The position numbers and the translations under genes are program-made. DNA of 64,000 nucleotides from the NCBI RefSeq assembly GCF_016908355.1, contig NZ_JAFBDT010000008.1, forward strand, positions 1 to 64,000, in the 5' to 3' direction. Each line of letters opens with the position of its first letter. Within the stretch, counting starts at the first letter, position 1. Below, piece after piece: positions 7,665 to 17,108 of the stretch. The notes beneath the pieces are model-generated. The model was not told where the DNA came from and ran no database searches. It worked only from the letters and a program-made list of their open reading frames with translations. The DNA is from Fusibacter tunisiensis. GTDB lineage: Bacteria; Bacillota; Clostridia; Peptostreptococcales; Acidaminobacteraceae.

Positions 7665-9836
7665 ATGCGGTATTTTAAATCCGATAATTATGGAAAAAAA
7701 CTTGTTTTTGGAAACATGATTCCAACACATACCATTGAACAAGGCAATTATAATGAAGTGGATGCGTATGAGGTGATTGGAAATATAGATGTAAAAGACG
7801 GTTGTATTATTTGGGACATTCCCTTACGCCCTACAGATTCTGTTTATGGGTTGGGAGAGTCCGTTCGTGGCATGAATAAGAGGGGGTTTGAATACCGGTC
7901 ATTTTGTTCAGATGATCCCAATCATACACCAGATAAGCAGGCGCTTTATGGGGCACACAATTTTTTAATCATACATGGCGCGTCTCCTGTGGGTATCTAT
8001 GTGGATTTCGCTGGAGAAGTTATTTTTGATGTTGATTTTATAAAGTCAGATTTTTTACAGATTCGTGTCTCGAGTGTTGATGTGACGTTTTATATTTTTG
8101 AAGGCAGTGGAAAAGAGATTGTCAAAAAATTTAGAACCTTAATCGGACAGAGTTATATCCCGCCAAAATGGGGATTTGGATATCAACAAAGTAGGTGGAG
8201 CTATGAAACTGCAGAGAGGGTCACAGAAATTGCAACTCTTTTTGATGAATATGATATCCCCTGTGATGCCATTTATTTGGATATTGATTATATGGAACGT
8301 TTTAAAGACTTCACAATAGACGCTAAGGCTTTCCCTGATTTTGAGAAATTTGTTGAAACTTTATATAAAAGTGGCATTCACTTGGTGCCAATTATAGATG
8401 CAGGTGTAAAAGTAGAGCCCGATTATGAAGTTTATGAAGAGGGAATTGAGAACGATTACTTTGTAAAGACGGATGAGGGCAAACCTTTTCCGGCAGCTGT
8501 ATGGCCTGGAAAAGTTCATTTCCCAGATTTTTTAAACCCTGAAGTTGAAAGCTGGTTTGGAGAAAAGTATCACAAGTTAATGGATCTTGGAATTGAAGGA
8601 TTCTGGAATGATATGAATGAACCTGCTATTTTCTACTCAGAGCAAGGGTTGAAAGATGCAATTGAATTTGCTGAACAGCAAAAGGGGAAAAATCTCGATA
8701 TATATACTTTTTTTGAACTCAAAGATCGAATTTTAAATTTATCCAATAGCATGACCGACTACAAGCGCATGTATCATACGTATGAAGGAAAGAAAGTGAA
8801 TCATCTAGATGTCCACAATTTATATGGCTATCATATGACAAAAGCGGCCGCAAAGGGATTTGAATCTTATGATTCAAACAAGCGATTTCTGATGATTACC
8901 AGAGCTTCACATATTGGCATGGCCAAATATTCTGGTATTTGGACTGGTGACAACCATTCATGGTGGGAGCATTTAAAGCTCAATGTACAGATGATGCCAG
9001 GTCTGAACATGGCAGGATTTGTTTATTCGGGAGCTGATACAGGTGGTTTTGGCGGGAATGTCAGCCCAGAACTTTTAACAAGATGGCATCAATTTAGTTT
9101 GTTTACACCTTTGTTCCGAAACCATAGTGCAATGGGAACAAGACCGCAAGAACCATGGGCAATGGATGCAAAAACACTTAGCCTAATTCGTGATGTCATT
9201 AGATTACGCTATGCCTTGATTCCTTTTTTGTATTCTGAATTTATGGCTGCCGTTTTGGAGAACAAACTTTTGTTTGCGCCACTTTCCTTTTTTTATTCAG
9301 ATCATTACAGCAGAAGTGTAGAAGATCAAGTTATGTTTGGTGATGGTATTATGCTGGCACCAGTTTACACGCAAAACGCCAGAGGCAGAATGACATATTG
9401 TCCTGAAGATATGGTGCTATGGAAAGCGGAAAACTATGAATCACTGTCAAAAGACCAGCTTACTCTCTTAGATCAAGGACACCATTATATTGATCTTAAC
9501 TTATCACAGATACCAATTTTCATTAGGAAAAACAAATTAATCGTTTTAGTAAAGCCCAAAAACAGAGTGAATGATTTGGATTTAGCTGAAATCACAGTTA
9601 TTGGCTTTGTTGATACGGTTGCTGAGTATACGCTTACAAATGATGATGGCTTTACAAAAGCCTATGAAACTCTAAAAACAAAGTTTACAGTAACACGAAA
9701 GACAGAGGGTTTTTCAATTCAAGTGGATACAAATGATGCTTCACTAGGTAAAGCAACATTTTATCTTATAGATGGCGATGGAGCTGTTCAAGTGACCGTT
9801 CAAGAGGGTCAGGATACAGGGATTTCCATGGTGTAA
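7665..9836 (+). CDS. GH31-family alpha-glucosidase
   Basis: A 723-residue glycoside hydrolase of family 31, which releases glucose from the non-reducing ends of alpha-glucans by a retaining mechanism. The N-terminal beta-sandwich (about 1-160) precedes the TIM barrel. The nucleophile signature 'GFWNDMNEP' places Asp316 as nucleophile; 'SGIWTGDNHS' supplies Asp429 as the probable acid/base. 'RNHSAMGTR' near 490 is also typical. There is no signal peptide, so it acts in the cytoplasm on imported or stored oligosaccharides. It starts 12 bases after the regulator stop behind GGAGGA. Substrate (maltose, maltodextrin or isomaltose type) cannot be fixed by sequence alone; alpha-xylosidase is less likely given the neighbours. 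Confidence 0.9.
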   Translation: MRYFKSDNYGKKLVFGNMIPTHTIEQGNYNEVDAYEVIGNIDVKDGCIIWDIPLRPTDSVYGLGESVRGMNKRGFEYRSFCSDDPNHTPDKQALYGAHNFLIIHGASPVGIYVDFAGEVIFDVDFIKSDFLQIRVSSVDVTFYIFEGSGKEIVKKFRTLIGQSYIPPKWGFGYQQSRWSYETAERVTEIATLFDEYDIPCDAIYLDIDYMERFKDFTIDAKAFPDFEKFVETLYKSGIHLVPIIDAGVKVEPDYEVYEEGIENDYFVKTDEGKPFPAAVWPGKVHFPDFLNPEVESWFGEKYHKLMDLGIEGFWNDMNEPAIFYSEQGLKDAIEFAEQQKGKNLDIYTFFELKDRILNLSNSMTDYKRMYHTYEGKKVNHLDVHNLYGYHMTKAAAKGFESYDSNKRFLMITRASHIGMAKYSGIWTGDNHSWWEHLKLNVQMMPGLNMAGFVYSGADTGGFGGNVSPELLTRWHQFSLFTPLFRNHSAMGTRPQEPWAMDAKTLSLIRDVIRLRYALIPFLYSEFMAAVLENKLLFAPLSFFYSDHYSRSVEDQVMFGDGIMLAPVYTQNARGRMTYCPEDMVLWKAENYESLSKDQLTLLDQGHHYIDLNLSQIPIFIRKNKLIVLVKPKNRVNDLDLAEITVIGFVDTVAEYTLTNDDGFTKAYETLKTKFTVTRKTEGFSIQVDTNDASLGKATFYLIDGDGAVQVTVQEGQDTGISMV

Positions 9837-9838
9837 AT

Positions 9839-9868
9839 AATTTTTTAAAAAATTGGAAACGTTTCCAA
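9839..9868 (+). promoter_or_regulatory. Internal operator overlapping the phosphorylase ribosome binding site
   Basis: TTGGAAACGTTTCCAA at 9853-9868 is a perfect 16-base palindrome with a central CG, related to the operators at 6593-6616. Its last bases form the start of AAGGAGG (9867-9873), the ribosome binding site of the next gene. It is preceded by a second perfect palindrome, AATTTTTTAAAAAATT (9839-9854). Binding of the LacI-type regulator here would block transcription reaching the phosphorylase or control an internal promoter; which one is not decided by the sequence. Confidence 0.65.
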
Positions 9869-9882
9869 GGAGGTTAATTAGA

Positions 9883-12243
9883 ATGATGATTGAATCGGTA
9901 AAGGGTTTTCTTAAATCCGAGTTTGGTACAAACCTGGATAAAGCAACAGAGCAGGAGGTGTACTATGCACTTTCAAAAACTGTAATGTCTCAGATTGCAG
10001 ATCAATGGCGCAAGACAAAGGAAGCTCAATCCACTCAAAAACAAGCCGTTTATCTTTCAGCTGAATTTTTGATGGGGCGCGCTTTAGGCAATAATTTAAT
10101 GAACTTAAAACTTTATAAAGATATTGAAGCAGAACTGAGTGAACTGAAATTCTCTTTAAATGCTTTAGAAGAAAGAGAAGAAGATGCAGGACTAGGTAAT
10201 GGTGGGTTAGGGCGTTTAGCCGCATGCTTTTTGGATTCTGCAGCGACATTGGATTTGCCGCTTAATGGGTATGGTATTCGGTATGACTATGGCATATTTA
10301 AGCAATATTTTAAAGATGGCTTTCAAAAAGAAACGGCAGACCACTGGTTAAAAAATGGCGATCCATGGTCCATTCGCCGTGAGAATGAAGCGCAAATTGT
10401 GCGCTTTTCAGATGGAGACATAAAAGCAGTTCCATATGACACACCAATTGTTGGCTATGATACAAGCACGGTAAATACATTAAGGTTATGGAAGGCAGAG
10501 CCTTTGGAACCATTTGATTTTGAACTTTTTAACGACCAGGAATATGATGAAGCCGTTGAAAAGAAAAACAGAGCTGAGGATATTTCGCGCGTGTTGTATC
10601 CAAATGATTCCGAAGAAAAAGGGAAAATCCTAAGATTGAAACAGCAGTACTTTTTCGTTTCTGCATCATTGCAAGAATTGGTGGCAAAATTTAAAAAGAC
10701 TCATGGCAAACATTTTGATAAGTTTCCTGAAGTCTATGCTGTTCAACTGAATGATACACATCCAGTTGTTGCCATTCCAGAATTAATGCGAATTTTAATT
10801 GATGAAGAAAACCTGAGTTTTAAACGCGCATGGGAAATTTCCAGGAAAACATTTGCTTATACCAATCATACAATTCTACAAGAGGCACTTGAAAAATGGT
10901 GGGTTGGGTTCTATAAGGAGTTGTTGCCACGAATCTATGAGTTGATTGAAAAAATAGACAAGCAATTTGTTGCTGAATTAAAGCATGCGGGATATGAAAA
11001 AGCACAGATTGAAGCGATGCGTATAATTAAAGACAATATGATCCATATGGCTTATCTTGCAATTTATGGAACCCATGCAACCAATGGTGTTGCAGCACTG
11101 CACACGGAGATTTTAAAAGATCAAGAATTGAAGGAATGGTATGCACTTTATCCGCAAAGATTTCAAAACAAAACCAATGGTATTACTCAAAGAAGATGGC
11201 TTAAGCTAGCAAATAGGGAATTGTCTGATATGATAACTGAACTTTTGGGGAATTCAAATTGGGCAAAAGAATTGTCTGACCTTCGTAAATTGGAAGATTA
11301 TAAGTCGGATGAAGCTGTTTTAAATCGTTTTTTGGCAATTAAGAAAGCAAAAAAAATAGAACTTGCTGAGTATATCAAAGAAGTTGAGGGGATAGAGATT
11401 GATCCGAATTCAATTTTTGACATTCAAATTAAACGATTACATGAGTACAAAAGACAACTGTTAAATGCATTCCAAATTTTGAATCTATACTTTGACCTTA
11501 AAGAGAATCCAAAATTGGATATCGTACCAAGAACTTTTATTTTTGGTGCTAAAGCTGCGCCAGGATATTTTAGGGCCAAAGGCATTATAAAGTTTATCAA
11601 TGAAATTGCAAGGAAGGTTAACAATGATCCTGATGTGAATGCTAAGCTTAAAGTTGTATTCGTGAGCAATTACCGAGTTTCATATGCTGAAAAACTTTTT
11701 CCAGCAGCTGACTTGTCAGAACAAATTTCAACAGCTGGAAAAGAGGCATCTGGAACTGGAAATATGAAATTCATGCTAAATGGCACACCAACTATTGGGA
11801 CACTTGATGGTGCCAATGTGGAAATTGTGGAAGAAGCTGGACTTGAAAACAATTATATATTTGGCCTTAAAGTTGAAGAAATTGAAGCCATTAAAGAAAG
11901 TTATGACCCCGTAGCAGTTCTCGAATCGAATCCAAGATTAAAGCAAATTGTAGAAACTCTAATTGACGGAACTTTTGATGATGGTGGTACGGGTATGTTT
12001 AAAGATCTATATGATGCACTTCTAGAAGGCGCAACATGGCATACAGCAGACAATTATTTTGTACTTCAAGATTTCGACAGTTATGTGGCAGCTCAAAAGC
12101 AAGTTGATGCTGATTACCGAGACCGATTGGCTTGGGCTCAAAAATGTTGGATGAATATCTGTGGTGCAGGGAAATTTAGTTCTGACCGCACAATCAAAGA
12201 GTATGCAAATGATATTTGGCATATAAATCGCATTGATGTATAA
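9883..12243 (+). CDS. glgP: Alpha-glucan (glycogen/maltodextrin) phosphorylase
   Basis: A 786-residue GT35 phosphorylase that releases glucose-1-phosphate from alpha-1,4-glucans using phosphate and pyridoxal phosphate. 'EDAGLGNGGLGRLAACF' near residue 100 is the family glycine loop; 'EASGTGNMKFMLNG' near 620 carries the Lys that binds pyridoxal phosphate, followed by 'GTLDGANVEI'. The length fits bacterial enzymes, which lack the animal regulatory extension. ATG 9883 is chosen because it lies 9 bases after AAGGAGG; an in-frame TTG at 9853 lies inside the operator palindrome. It works in parallel with the GH31 enzyme in the same operon. Preference for glycogen or maltodextrin cannot be told. 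Confidence 0.93.
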   Translation: MMIESVKGFLKSEFGTNLDKATEQEVYYALSKTVMSQIADQWRKTKEAQSTQKQAVYLSAEFLMGRALGNNLMNLKLYKDIEAELSELKFSLNALEEREEDAGLGNGGLGRLAACFLDSAATLDLPLNGYGIRYDYGIFKQYFKDGFQKETADHWLKNGDPWSIRRENEAQIVRFSDGDIKAVPYDTPIVGYDTSTVNTLRLWKAEPLEPFDFELFNDQEYDEAVEKKNRAEDISRVLYPNDSEEKGKILRLKQQYFFVSASLQELVAKFKKTHGKHFDKFPEVYAVQLNDTHPVVAIPELMRILIDEENLSFKRAWEISRKTFAYTNHTILQEALEKWWVGFYKELLPRIYELIEKIDKQFVAELKHAGYEKAQIEAMRIIKDNMIHMAYLAIYGTHATNGVAALHTEILKDQELKEWYALYPQRFQNKTNGITQRRWLKLANRELSDMITELLGNSNWAKELSDLRKLEDYKSDEAVLNRFLAIKKAKKIELAEYIKEVEGIEIDPNSIFDIQIKRLHEYKRQLLNAFQILNLYFDLKENPKLDIVPRTFIFGAKAAPGYFRAKGIIKFINEIARKVNNDPDVNAKLKVVFVSNYRVSYAEKLFPAADLSEQISTAGKEASGTGNMKFMLNGTPTIGTLDGANVEIVEEAGLENNYIFGLKVEEIEAIKESYDPVAVLESNPRLKQIVETLIDGTFDDGGTGMFKDLYDALLEGATWHTADNYFVLQDFDSYVAAQKQVDADYRDRLAWAQKCWMNICGAGKFSSDRTIKEYANDIWHINRIDV

Positions 12244-12272
12244 TTGTCTTATCAAATTTAGTGGAGGACAAT

Positions 12273-13217
12273 GTGTATATAGGAATTGATTTAGGTGGCA
12301 CCAACATTGCCGGAGGTTTGGTAGTGGATAGCGGTGATATTATAAAAAAGACTTCTGTTCCAACCGACCCGTCTAGAGGTGCAGACGCTGTTATTGCAGA
12401 TATTTTGAAGGTGATTTACAGTTTGTTAGAAGGTCTTGAACCTAACGTCGTAAAGGGTGTTGGTATTGGAATCCCTGGTATTGCGGATCCACATACCGGT
12501 GAAGTGATAGCTTGTGTGAATCTGAACTGGTATCATGTACCCTTAAAGGACAGACTGCAAACGGCAATTGACTTGCCGATATATATTGACAATGATGCCA
12601 CAGTGGCTGCTGTAGCAGAATTTAGTGTTGCACAACAAGGAAAATACAGCAATGCAGTGATGTTGACGCTTGGCACTGGCGTTGGTGGCGGTATTATCCT
12701 GGACGGCAAGGCAATATCTGGGCATCATGGTATCGGGTCTGAACTGGGGCATATGATTGTAGGCGAAGGCCTGTATGATTGCAATTGTGGCAGAAATGGG
12801 TGCCTAGAGACTTTCGTCTCATCTTTAGCCATTATTAGGTACGCCAAACATTTGCTGATTGAAACACCGGAGTCCTTAATACTGGAATATGCAAAGGGTG
12901 ATTGGGATCAAATTAATGGTGAAATTATTTTTAAAGCGGCCATGCTGAAAGATCCTGTGGCTGTGAAAGTCATAGACAGAATGGTAAAATATCTTGCAAT
13001 AGGAATTATGAATACTGTTAGTTTTATCGATCCTGAAATTGTCGTTTTAGGTGGGGGCTTAGCCAATGCTGGAGATTTTCTTTTAGATAAGGTTAAAACC
13101 ACCGTTGAGGCACTCAAATATTTTAAAGCTACAGACTGTGCACGTGTAGAACTTGCGAAATTGAAAAATGATGCAGGTATTATTGGTGCGGCAATGTACG
13201 CAAAAATTCAGGATTAA
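12273..13217 (+). CDS. glcK: ROK-family glucokinase
   Basis: A 314-residue kinase that phosphorylates glucose with ATP. '[14 protein letters not shown]' at the N-terminus is the phosphate-binding loop. The central part has the ROK signature with '[13 protein letters not shown]', catalytic '[12 protein letters not shown]' and the zinc-binding His/Cys cluster '[10 protein letters not shown]'. The GTG at 12273 follows GGAGG with 5 bases between; the frame is open from 12261, but that codon overlaps the ribosome binding site. It takes the glucose released by the GH31 enzyme and gives glucose-6-phosphate to the isomerase encoded next. Other ROK sugars are possible, but the operon favours glucose. 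Confidence 0.9.
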   Translation: MYIGIDLGGTNIAGGLVVDSGDIIKKTSVPTDPSRGADAVIADILKVIYSLLEGLEPNVVKGVGIGIPGIADPHTGEVIACVNLNWYHVPLKDRLQTAIDLPIYIDNDATVAAVAEFSVAQQGKYSNAVMLTLGTGVGGGIILDGKAISGHHGIGSELGHMIVGEGLYDCNCGRNGCLETFVSSLAIIRYAKHLLIETPESLILEYAKGDWDQINGEIIFKAAMLKDPVAVKVIDRMVKYLAIGIMNTVSFIDPEIVVLGGGLANAGDFLLDKVKTTVEALKYFKATDCARVELAKLKNDAGIIGAAMYAKIQD

Positions 13218-13237
13218 AGAAAAGAAAGGACAAAAAT

Positions 13238-14536
13238 ATGGGTCATATCAAATTTGATTATACAAACGCAATGATTCAGCCACATGAATACACAAATCTA
13301 AAAAAGCAGGTAGAGCTGGCACATCAGATGTTACATGAAGGAAATGGACCAGGGAATGACTATATAGGGTGGCTTGATTATCCTGAGAATTTCAATCGTG
13401 AAGAGTACGAGAGAATTAAGGCATCTGCAAAAAGAATTGCATCCAATTCAGACGTGCTAATTGTTATTGGTATTGGTGGTTCTTATTTAGGTGCTAAGAC
13501 TGTGATTGATGCCTTATCGCACACATTTTATAACGAGCTCCCTAAAGAAAAACGTAAGGGGCCTAAGATTTATTTTGCAGGTCATCAAATTAGTGGCACT
13601 TACTTGACAGAATTACTGGAAATGATACAGGATCAAGATGTAAGTTTAAATGTGATTTCCAAATCTGGAACAACAACAGAGCCTGCAATTGCATTCCGTG
13701 TGTTAAAAAAAGCCCTTGAAGACAAATACGGGAAAGAGGGCGTGAAATCTAGAATATATGCCACGACAGATTCTGAAAATGGCGCGCTTAGAAAATTAGC
13801 CAATGCAGAAGGCTATGAATCGTTTGTGATTCCGGCAAATGTTGGCGGTAGGTATTCTGTACTCACACCTGTTGGCTTATTGCCGATAGCAGCAGCAGGC
13901 ATAGATGTTGATGCCTTAATGGCTGGTGCAGCAGAGGGCATGAAAGAATACGGAAATCCGAATGTTGATGAGAACCCAGCTTATCAATATGCTCTTGTAA
14001 GAAACGTTTTATATCGAAAAGGGAAGGCAATTGAAGCGCTTGTGAACTATGAACCTTCTATGGCGTTTTTATCAGAGTGGTGGATGCAACTTTTTGGTGA
14101 AAGTGAAGGGAAAGATGGTAAAGGCCTTTTCCCAACCAAGCTCAACAATACAACTGATTTGCATTCTATGGGCCAAATGGTACAAGATGGACCAAGGCAT
14201 TTGTTTGAGACAGTCGTTCGCGTAGAAGCGTTTGAAAAAGATATTGTGATTGAATCGGATGCGCTTAATTTGGATGGGCTCAATTACTTATCTGGAAAAA
14301 CAATGAGTTATGTCAATGACAATGCTTTTAAAGGAACACTCGAAGCACACTTGGATGGAAATGTGCCAAATTGTGTAATTTCTATGTCGCAAAAGGATGC
14401 CTTCACACTGGGAAAATTGCTTTATTTCTTCATGAAAGCATGTGGTATCAGCGGGTATGTTTTAGGTGTTAATCCGTTTGATCAACCGGGTGTTGAGGCA
14501 TATAAGAAGAACATGTTTAGATTGCTTGGAAAATAA
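13238..14536 (+). CDS. pgi: Glucose-6-phosphate isomerase
   Basis: A 432-residue isomerase interconverting glucose-6-phosphate and fructose-6-phosphate, of the shorter bacterial type. Visible SIS-domain motifs are '[18 protein letters not shown]', '[15 protein letters not shown]' and '[16 protein letters not shown]'; the catalytic Glu lies in the conserved second half ('[14 protein letters not shown]'). It starts 20 bases after glcK, behind AAAGGA, and is the last gene of the glucan operon. It is followed by a strong terminator, so it completes the route from glucan to glycolysis and may be the cell's general isomerase as well. Confidence 0.95.
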   Translation: MGHIKFDYTNAMIQPHEYTNLKKQVELAHQMLHEGNGPGNDYIGWLDYPENFNREEYERIKASAKRIASNSDVLIVIGIGGSYLGAKTVIDALSHTFYNELPKEKRKGPKIYFAGHQISGTYLTELLEMIQDQDVSLNVISKSGTTTEPAIAFRVLKKALEDKYGKEGVKSRIYATTDSENGALRKLANAEGYESFVIPANVGGRYSVLTPVGLLPIAAAGIDVDALMAGAAEGMKEYGNPNVDENPAYQYALVRNVLYRKGKAIEALVNYEPSMAFLSEWWMQLFGESEGKDGKGLFPTKLNNTTDLHSMGQMVQDGPRHLFETVVRVEAFEKDIVIESDALNLDGLNYLSGKTMSYVNDNAFKGTLEAHLDGNVPNCVISMSQKDAFTLGKLLYFFMKACGISGYVLGVNPFDQPGVEAYKKNMFRLLGK

Positions 14537-14537
14537 A

Positions 14538-14623
14538 ACCATATATTTTGTGGTGGATTAAGGACTTAAGTACTATATATGGTATGAAAGAGAAAAGAAA
14601 ATGAATTCTTTTCTCTTTTTTTT
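14538..14623 (+). terminator. Terminator of the glucan operon
   Basis: The hairpin AGAGAAAAGAA / TTCTTTTCTCT (14589-14616, 6-base loop) is followed by eight T residues. Just upstream, ACCATATAT (14538-14546) pairs with ATATATGGT (14575-14583), giving a second hairpin directly after the pgi stop. Confidence 0.85.
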
Positions 14624-14635
14624 GCTAGGAATACG

Positions 14636-14704
14636 TTTACAAGCTTAAAAGTGGGTGGTACAATATATAGGTACGATACGCAAAAATGATACTAAATATA
14701 GTAT
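14636..14704 (+). promoter_or_regulatory. nrdJ promoter with two NrdR-type boxes
   Basis: TTTACA (14636-14641), a 17-base spacer and TACAAT (14659-14664) form the promoter. Two 16-base near-palindromes of NrdR-box type, TACAATATATAGGTAC (14659-14674) and ATACTAAATATAGTAT (14689-14704), lie with centres 30 bases apart, about three helical turns. The first covers the -10 element. NrdR boxes normally occur in such pairs before ribonucleotide reductase genes, so this one is probably repressed by NrdR when dATP is high. The regulator gene is not in the window. Confidence 0.75.
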
Positions 14705-14742
14705 TTGAGAGCATTTGAGCTTAAAATGGAGGGGTGTAGCAA

Positions 14743-17094
14743 ATGAAAGTCGTTAAAAGGGACGGAACGGTTGTTGAATTTGAAGTTTATAAAATTACAC
14801 GTGCAATTGAAAACGCAATGAAAGAAACGACAGTTGGTATTGATGAACCACTTTGTAAGGCAATTGGCGAGCAAATAGTAGAAGTTGCGGATAACAGGGA
14901 TAAACCGATTTCAGTAGATGAAATTCAAGATTTAGTGGAAGATTTGTTGATGGAAAGCCCCAGAAAAGATGCGGCAAAAAAATACATTATCTATAGAAAT
15001 GAAAAAGATAAAACCCGTTTAAGTCGAAAAAAAGAAGATCACCGTTTGCTAACGGATGAATTTATGAGTAAATACAAGCACAGGAATTCTCCAATGGATC
15101 AGTTGGGTAATTTTGTTTATTATAGAACGTATTCTAGGTGGTTACCTGCTGAAAAGAGACGTGAGTATTGGTGGGAAACCGTCAGAAGAGCGGTTGAATA
15201 TAACTGTGCCATCGTTAAAACGACTCGGGCAGAAGCTGAGGAACTTTTTGACAACATTTTCAATTTAAGACAATTTTTGTCTGGTAGAACATTTTGGGTT
15301 GGTGGTACACCTGTAGCCAAGCATTATCCAATGGCCAATTATAATTGTAGTTTTCAAGTCGTTGATAGTTTTGATTCATTTAAAGACATCTTCTATTTAC
15401 TTATGATTGGGTCTGGAGTTGGCATTAGAATTTTATCCGATGATGTGGCACAATTGCCAAAAGTAAGAACTGATTTTGAGGTGGTTCATAAAGATTATAC
15501 CCCGCTTCCAAGATCAGAACGTGAAGATAATACCAGTTTGGAGTTCTTTTATAATAACACCGTAAAAATTACAATTGGGGATTCTAAAGAAGGTTGGGTT
15601 CAATCGTTAGATTTCTTCTTGAAATTGATTCATACAAACGAATATAGAAACATTAAAACCATTATTATTGACTATGATCATGTAAGACCTAAAGGTGAAA
15701 AACTTAAAACTTTTGGCGGAACAGCAAGTGGACACACAAGTTTGAAGAATATGTTCCACAAAATAGACCGGGTTGTAAAAAAAGCGGGTTTTTTAGTGGA
15801 AGCAAAGCAAGTTAAATTGCGACCAATCGATTGTTTGGATATTGCAAATGTAATCGGAGAAAATGTTGTTGTTGGAGGCGTTAGGCGGACAGCGGAAATT
15901 GTGCTTCTCGATGCAGATGACAAAGAATCTATTGAAGCAAAAAGCAAACTTTATACAATGGAAGATGGTAAATGGGTTGTTAATGAAGAAATTCTGCACA
16001 GACAAATGAGTAACAATTCTATTTATTATAAAGAAAAGCCAACCCGAGAAATGATTAAGTGGCAATTGGAGAGAATGCGTTATTCTGGAGAGCCTGGTTG
16101 GGTCAATGAAGTTGCTGGCTCTCTCAGACGACCGAATTTTAACGGCGTTAATCCTTGTGGTGAAATTCTCTTGGACAATAAGGGCCTATGTAATTTAACA
16201 ACAATTAATGTCTATGCATTTGTGGATGAAAATGGTAAATTGGATTTGGCAGGTCTATTAAAAGCACAAAGATTGTCGGCAAGATCAAGCTACCGTATGA
16301 CTTGTGTAGAACTCGAACTTCCTTTGTGGAACAATGTTCAGCAAAGAGATAAATTGCTAGGATGTTCTTTGACTGGGTGGCAGGACATGGTAAATGCCAC
16401 AAGCATGTCGCTGGAAGACCAAAAAAACTTATTACGCCAGTTGAGAGACGCTGCTAAAAAAGAAGCAGAAATGTACGCAGCAGAATTAGGTGGCCGTGTA
16501 CCGCTCTTGGTAACGACTGTAAAACCTGAAGGCACACTGTCTCAATTGCCAGGGGTTTCAAGTGGTGTTCATTATTCTCACTCACCTTATTATATTAGAC
16601 GTGTAAGAATCAATTCGCATGACCCGCTGGTGCAAGTTTGTGAGGAATTAGGGTATTCAGTTTTACCTGAAATTGGACAAGATGCAGAAACCTGCACAAC
16701 AAAAGTGGTCGAATTTCCATGTAAGGCTCCGGATGGCAAGACGAAATATGATGTTTCTGCCATTGAGCAATTGGAAACTTATAAGATGTTTATGGAGCAC
16801 TATGTAGACCACAATTGTTCGATAACCGTTCATGTTCGCCCTGAGGAATGGGATGCAGTTGAAGAATGGGTCTATAACCATTGGGATGAGACGGTCGCCC
16901 TATCATTCTTGCCACTTGATGATAGTTTCTATCAAATGATGCCGTATGAGGCTATAGAAGAAACCGAATACACCAAACGCGTGAGTGAAATGAAGCCATT
17001 TAGACCTTCTTTGATTACAAAATATGAAAAAGAAGAAGTTGAACTCGATATTGGAACAGAAGGTTGTGAAACGGGCGCTTGTCCAGTTAGATAA
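14743..17094 (+). CDS. nrdJ: Adenosylcobalamin-dependent ribonucleoside-triphosphate reductase (class II)
   Basis: A 783-residue class II reductase making deoxyribonucleotides with a B12-generated thiyl radical; it needs no oxygen. Residues 1-90 form an ATP cone, the allosteric dATP/ATP site. 'NPCGEILL' places Cys472 as thiyl radical with Glu474. Cys202 ('NYNCSF') and Cys483, eleven residues after Cys472, are the probable redox pair. 'CETGACPVR' supplies the C-terminal shuttle Cys775 and Cys780. This spacing matches the monomeric Lactobacillus leichmannii enzyme, which uses triphosphates. The ATG follows GGAGGGG. NrdR-type boxes lie upstream and the NIF3-like gene follows after 14 bases. Confidence 0.93.
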   Translation: MKVVKRDGTVVEFEVYKITRAIENAMKETTVGIDEPLCKAIGEQIVEVADNRDKPISVDEIQDLVEDLLMESPRKDAAKKYIIYRNEKDKTRLSRKKEDHRLLTDEFMSKYKHRNSPMDQLGNFVYYRTYSRWLPAEKRREYWWETVRRAVEYNCAIVKTTRAEAEELFDNIFNLRQFLSGRTFWVGGTPVAKHYPMANYNCSFQVVDSFDSFKDIFYLLMIGSGVGIRILSDDVAQLPKVRTDFEVVHKDYTPLPRSEREDNTSLEFFYNNTVKITIGDSKEGWVQSLDFFLKLIHTNEYRNIKTIIIDYDHVRPKGEKLKTFGGTASGHTSLKNMFHKIDRVVKKAGFLVEAKQVKLRPIDCLDIANVIGENVVVGGVRRTAEIVLLDADDKESIEAKSKLYTMEDGKWVVNEEILHRQMSNNSIYYKEKPTREMIKWQLERMRYSGEPGWVNEVAGSLRRPNFNGVNPCGEILLDNKGLCNLTTINVYAFVDENGKLDLAGLLKAQRLSARSSYRMTCVELELPLWNNVQQRDKLLGCSLTGWQDMVNATSMSLEDQKNLLRQLRDAAKKEAEMYAAELGGRVPLLVTTVKPEGTLSQLPGVSSGVHYSHSPYYIRRVRINSHDPLVQVCEELGYSVLPEIGQDAETCTTKVVEFPCKAPDGKTKYDVSAIEQLETYKMFMEHYVDHNCSITVHVRPEEWDAVEEWVYNHWDETVALSFLPLDDSFYQMMPYEAIEETEYTKRVSEMKPFRPSLITKYEKEEVELDIGTEGCETGACPVR

Positions 17095-17108
17095 AACAGG
17101 AGGAAGCT

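Noticed and set aside
14537-14742. Cobalamin riboswitch before the B12-dependent reductase
   Set aside because: The gap is only about 200 bases and is accounted for by a terminator, a promoter and two NrdR-type boxes. No B12-box sequence was recognised.
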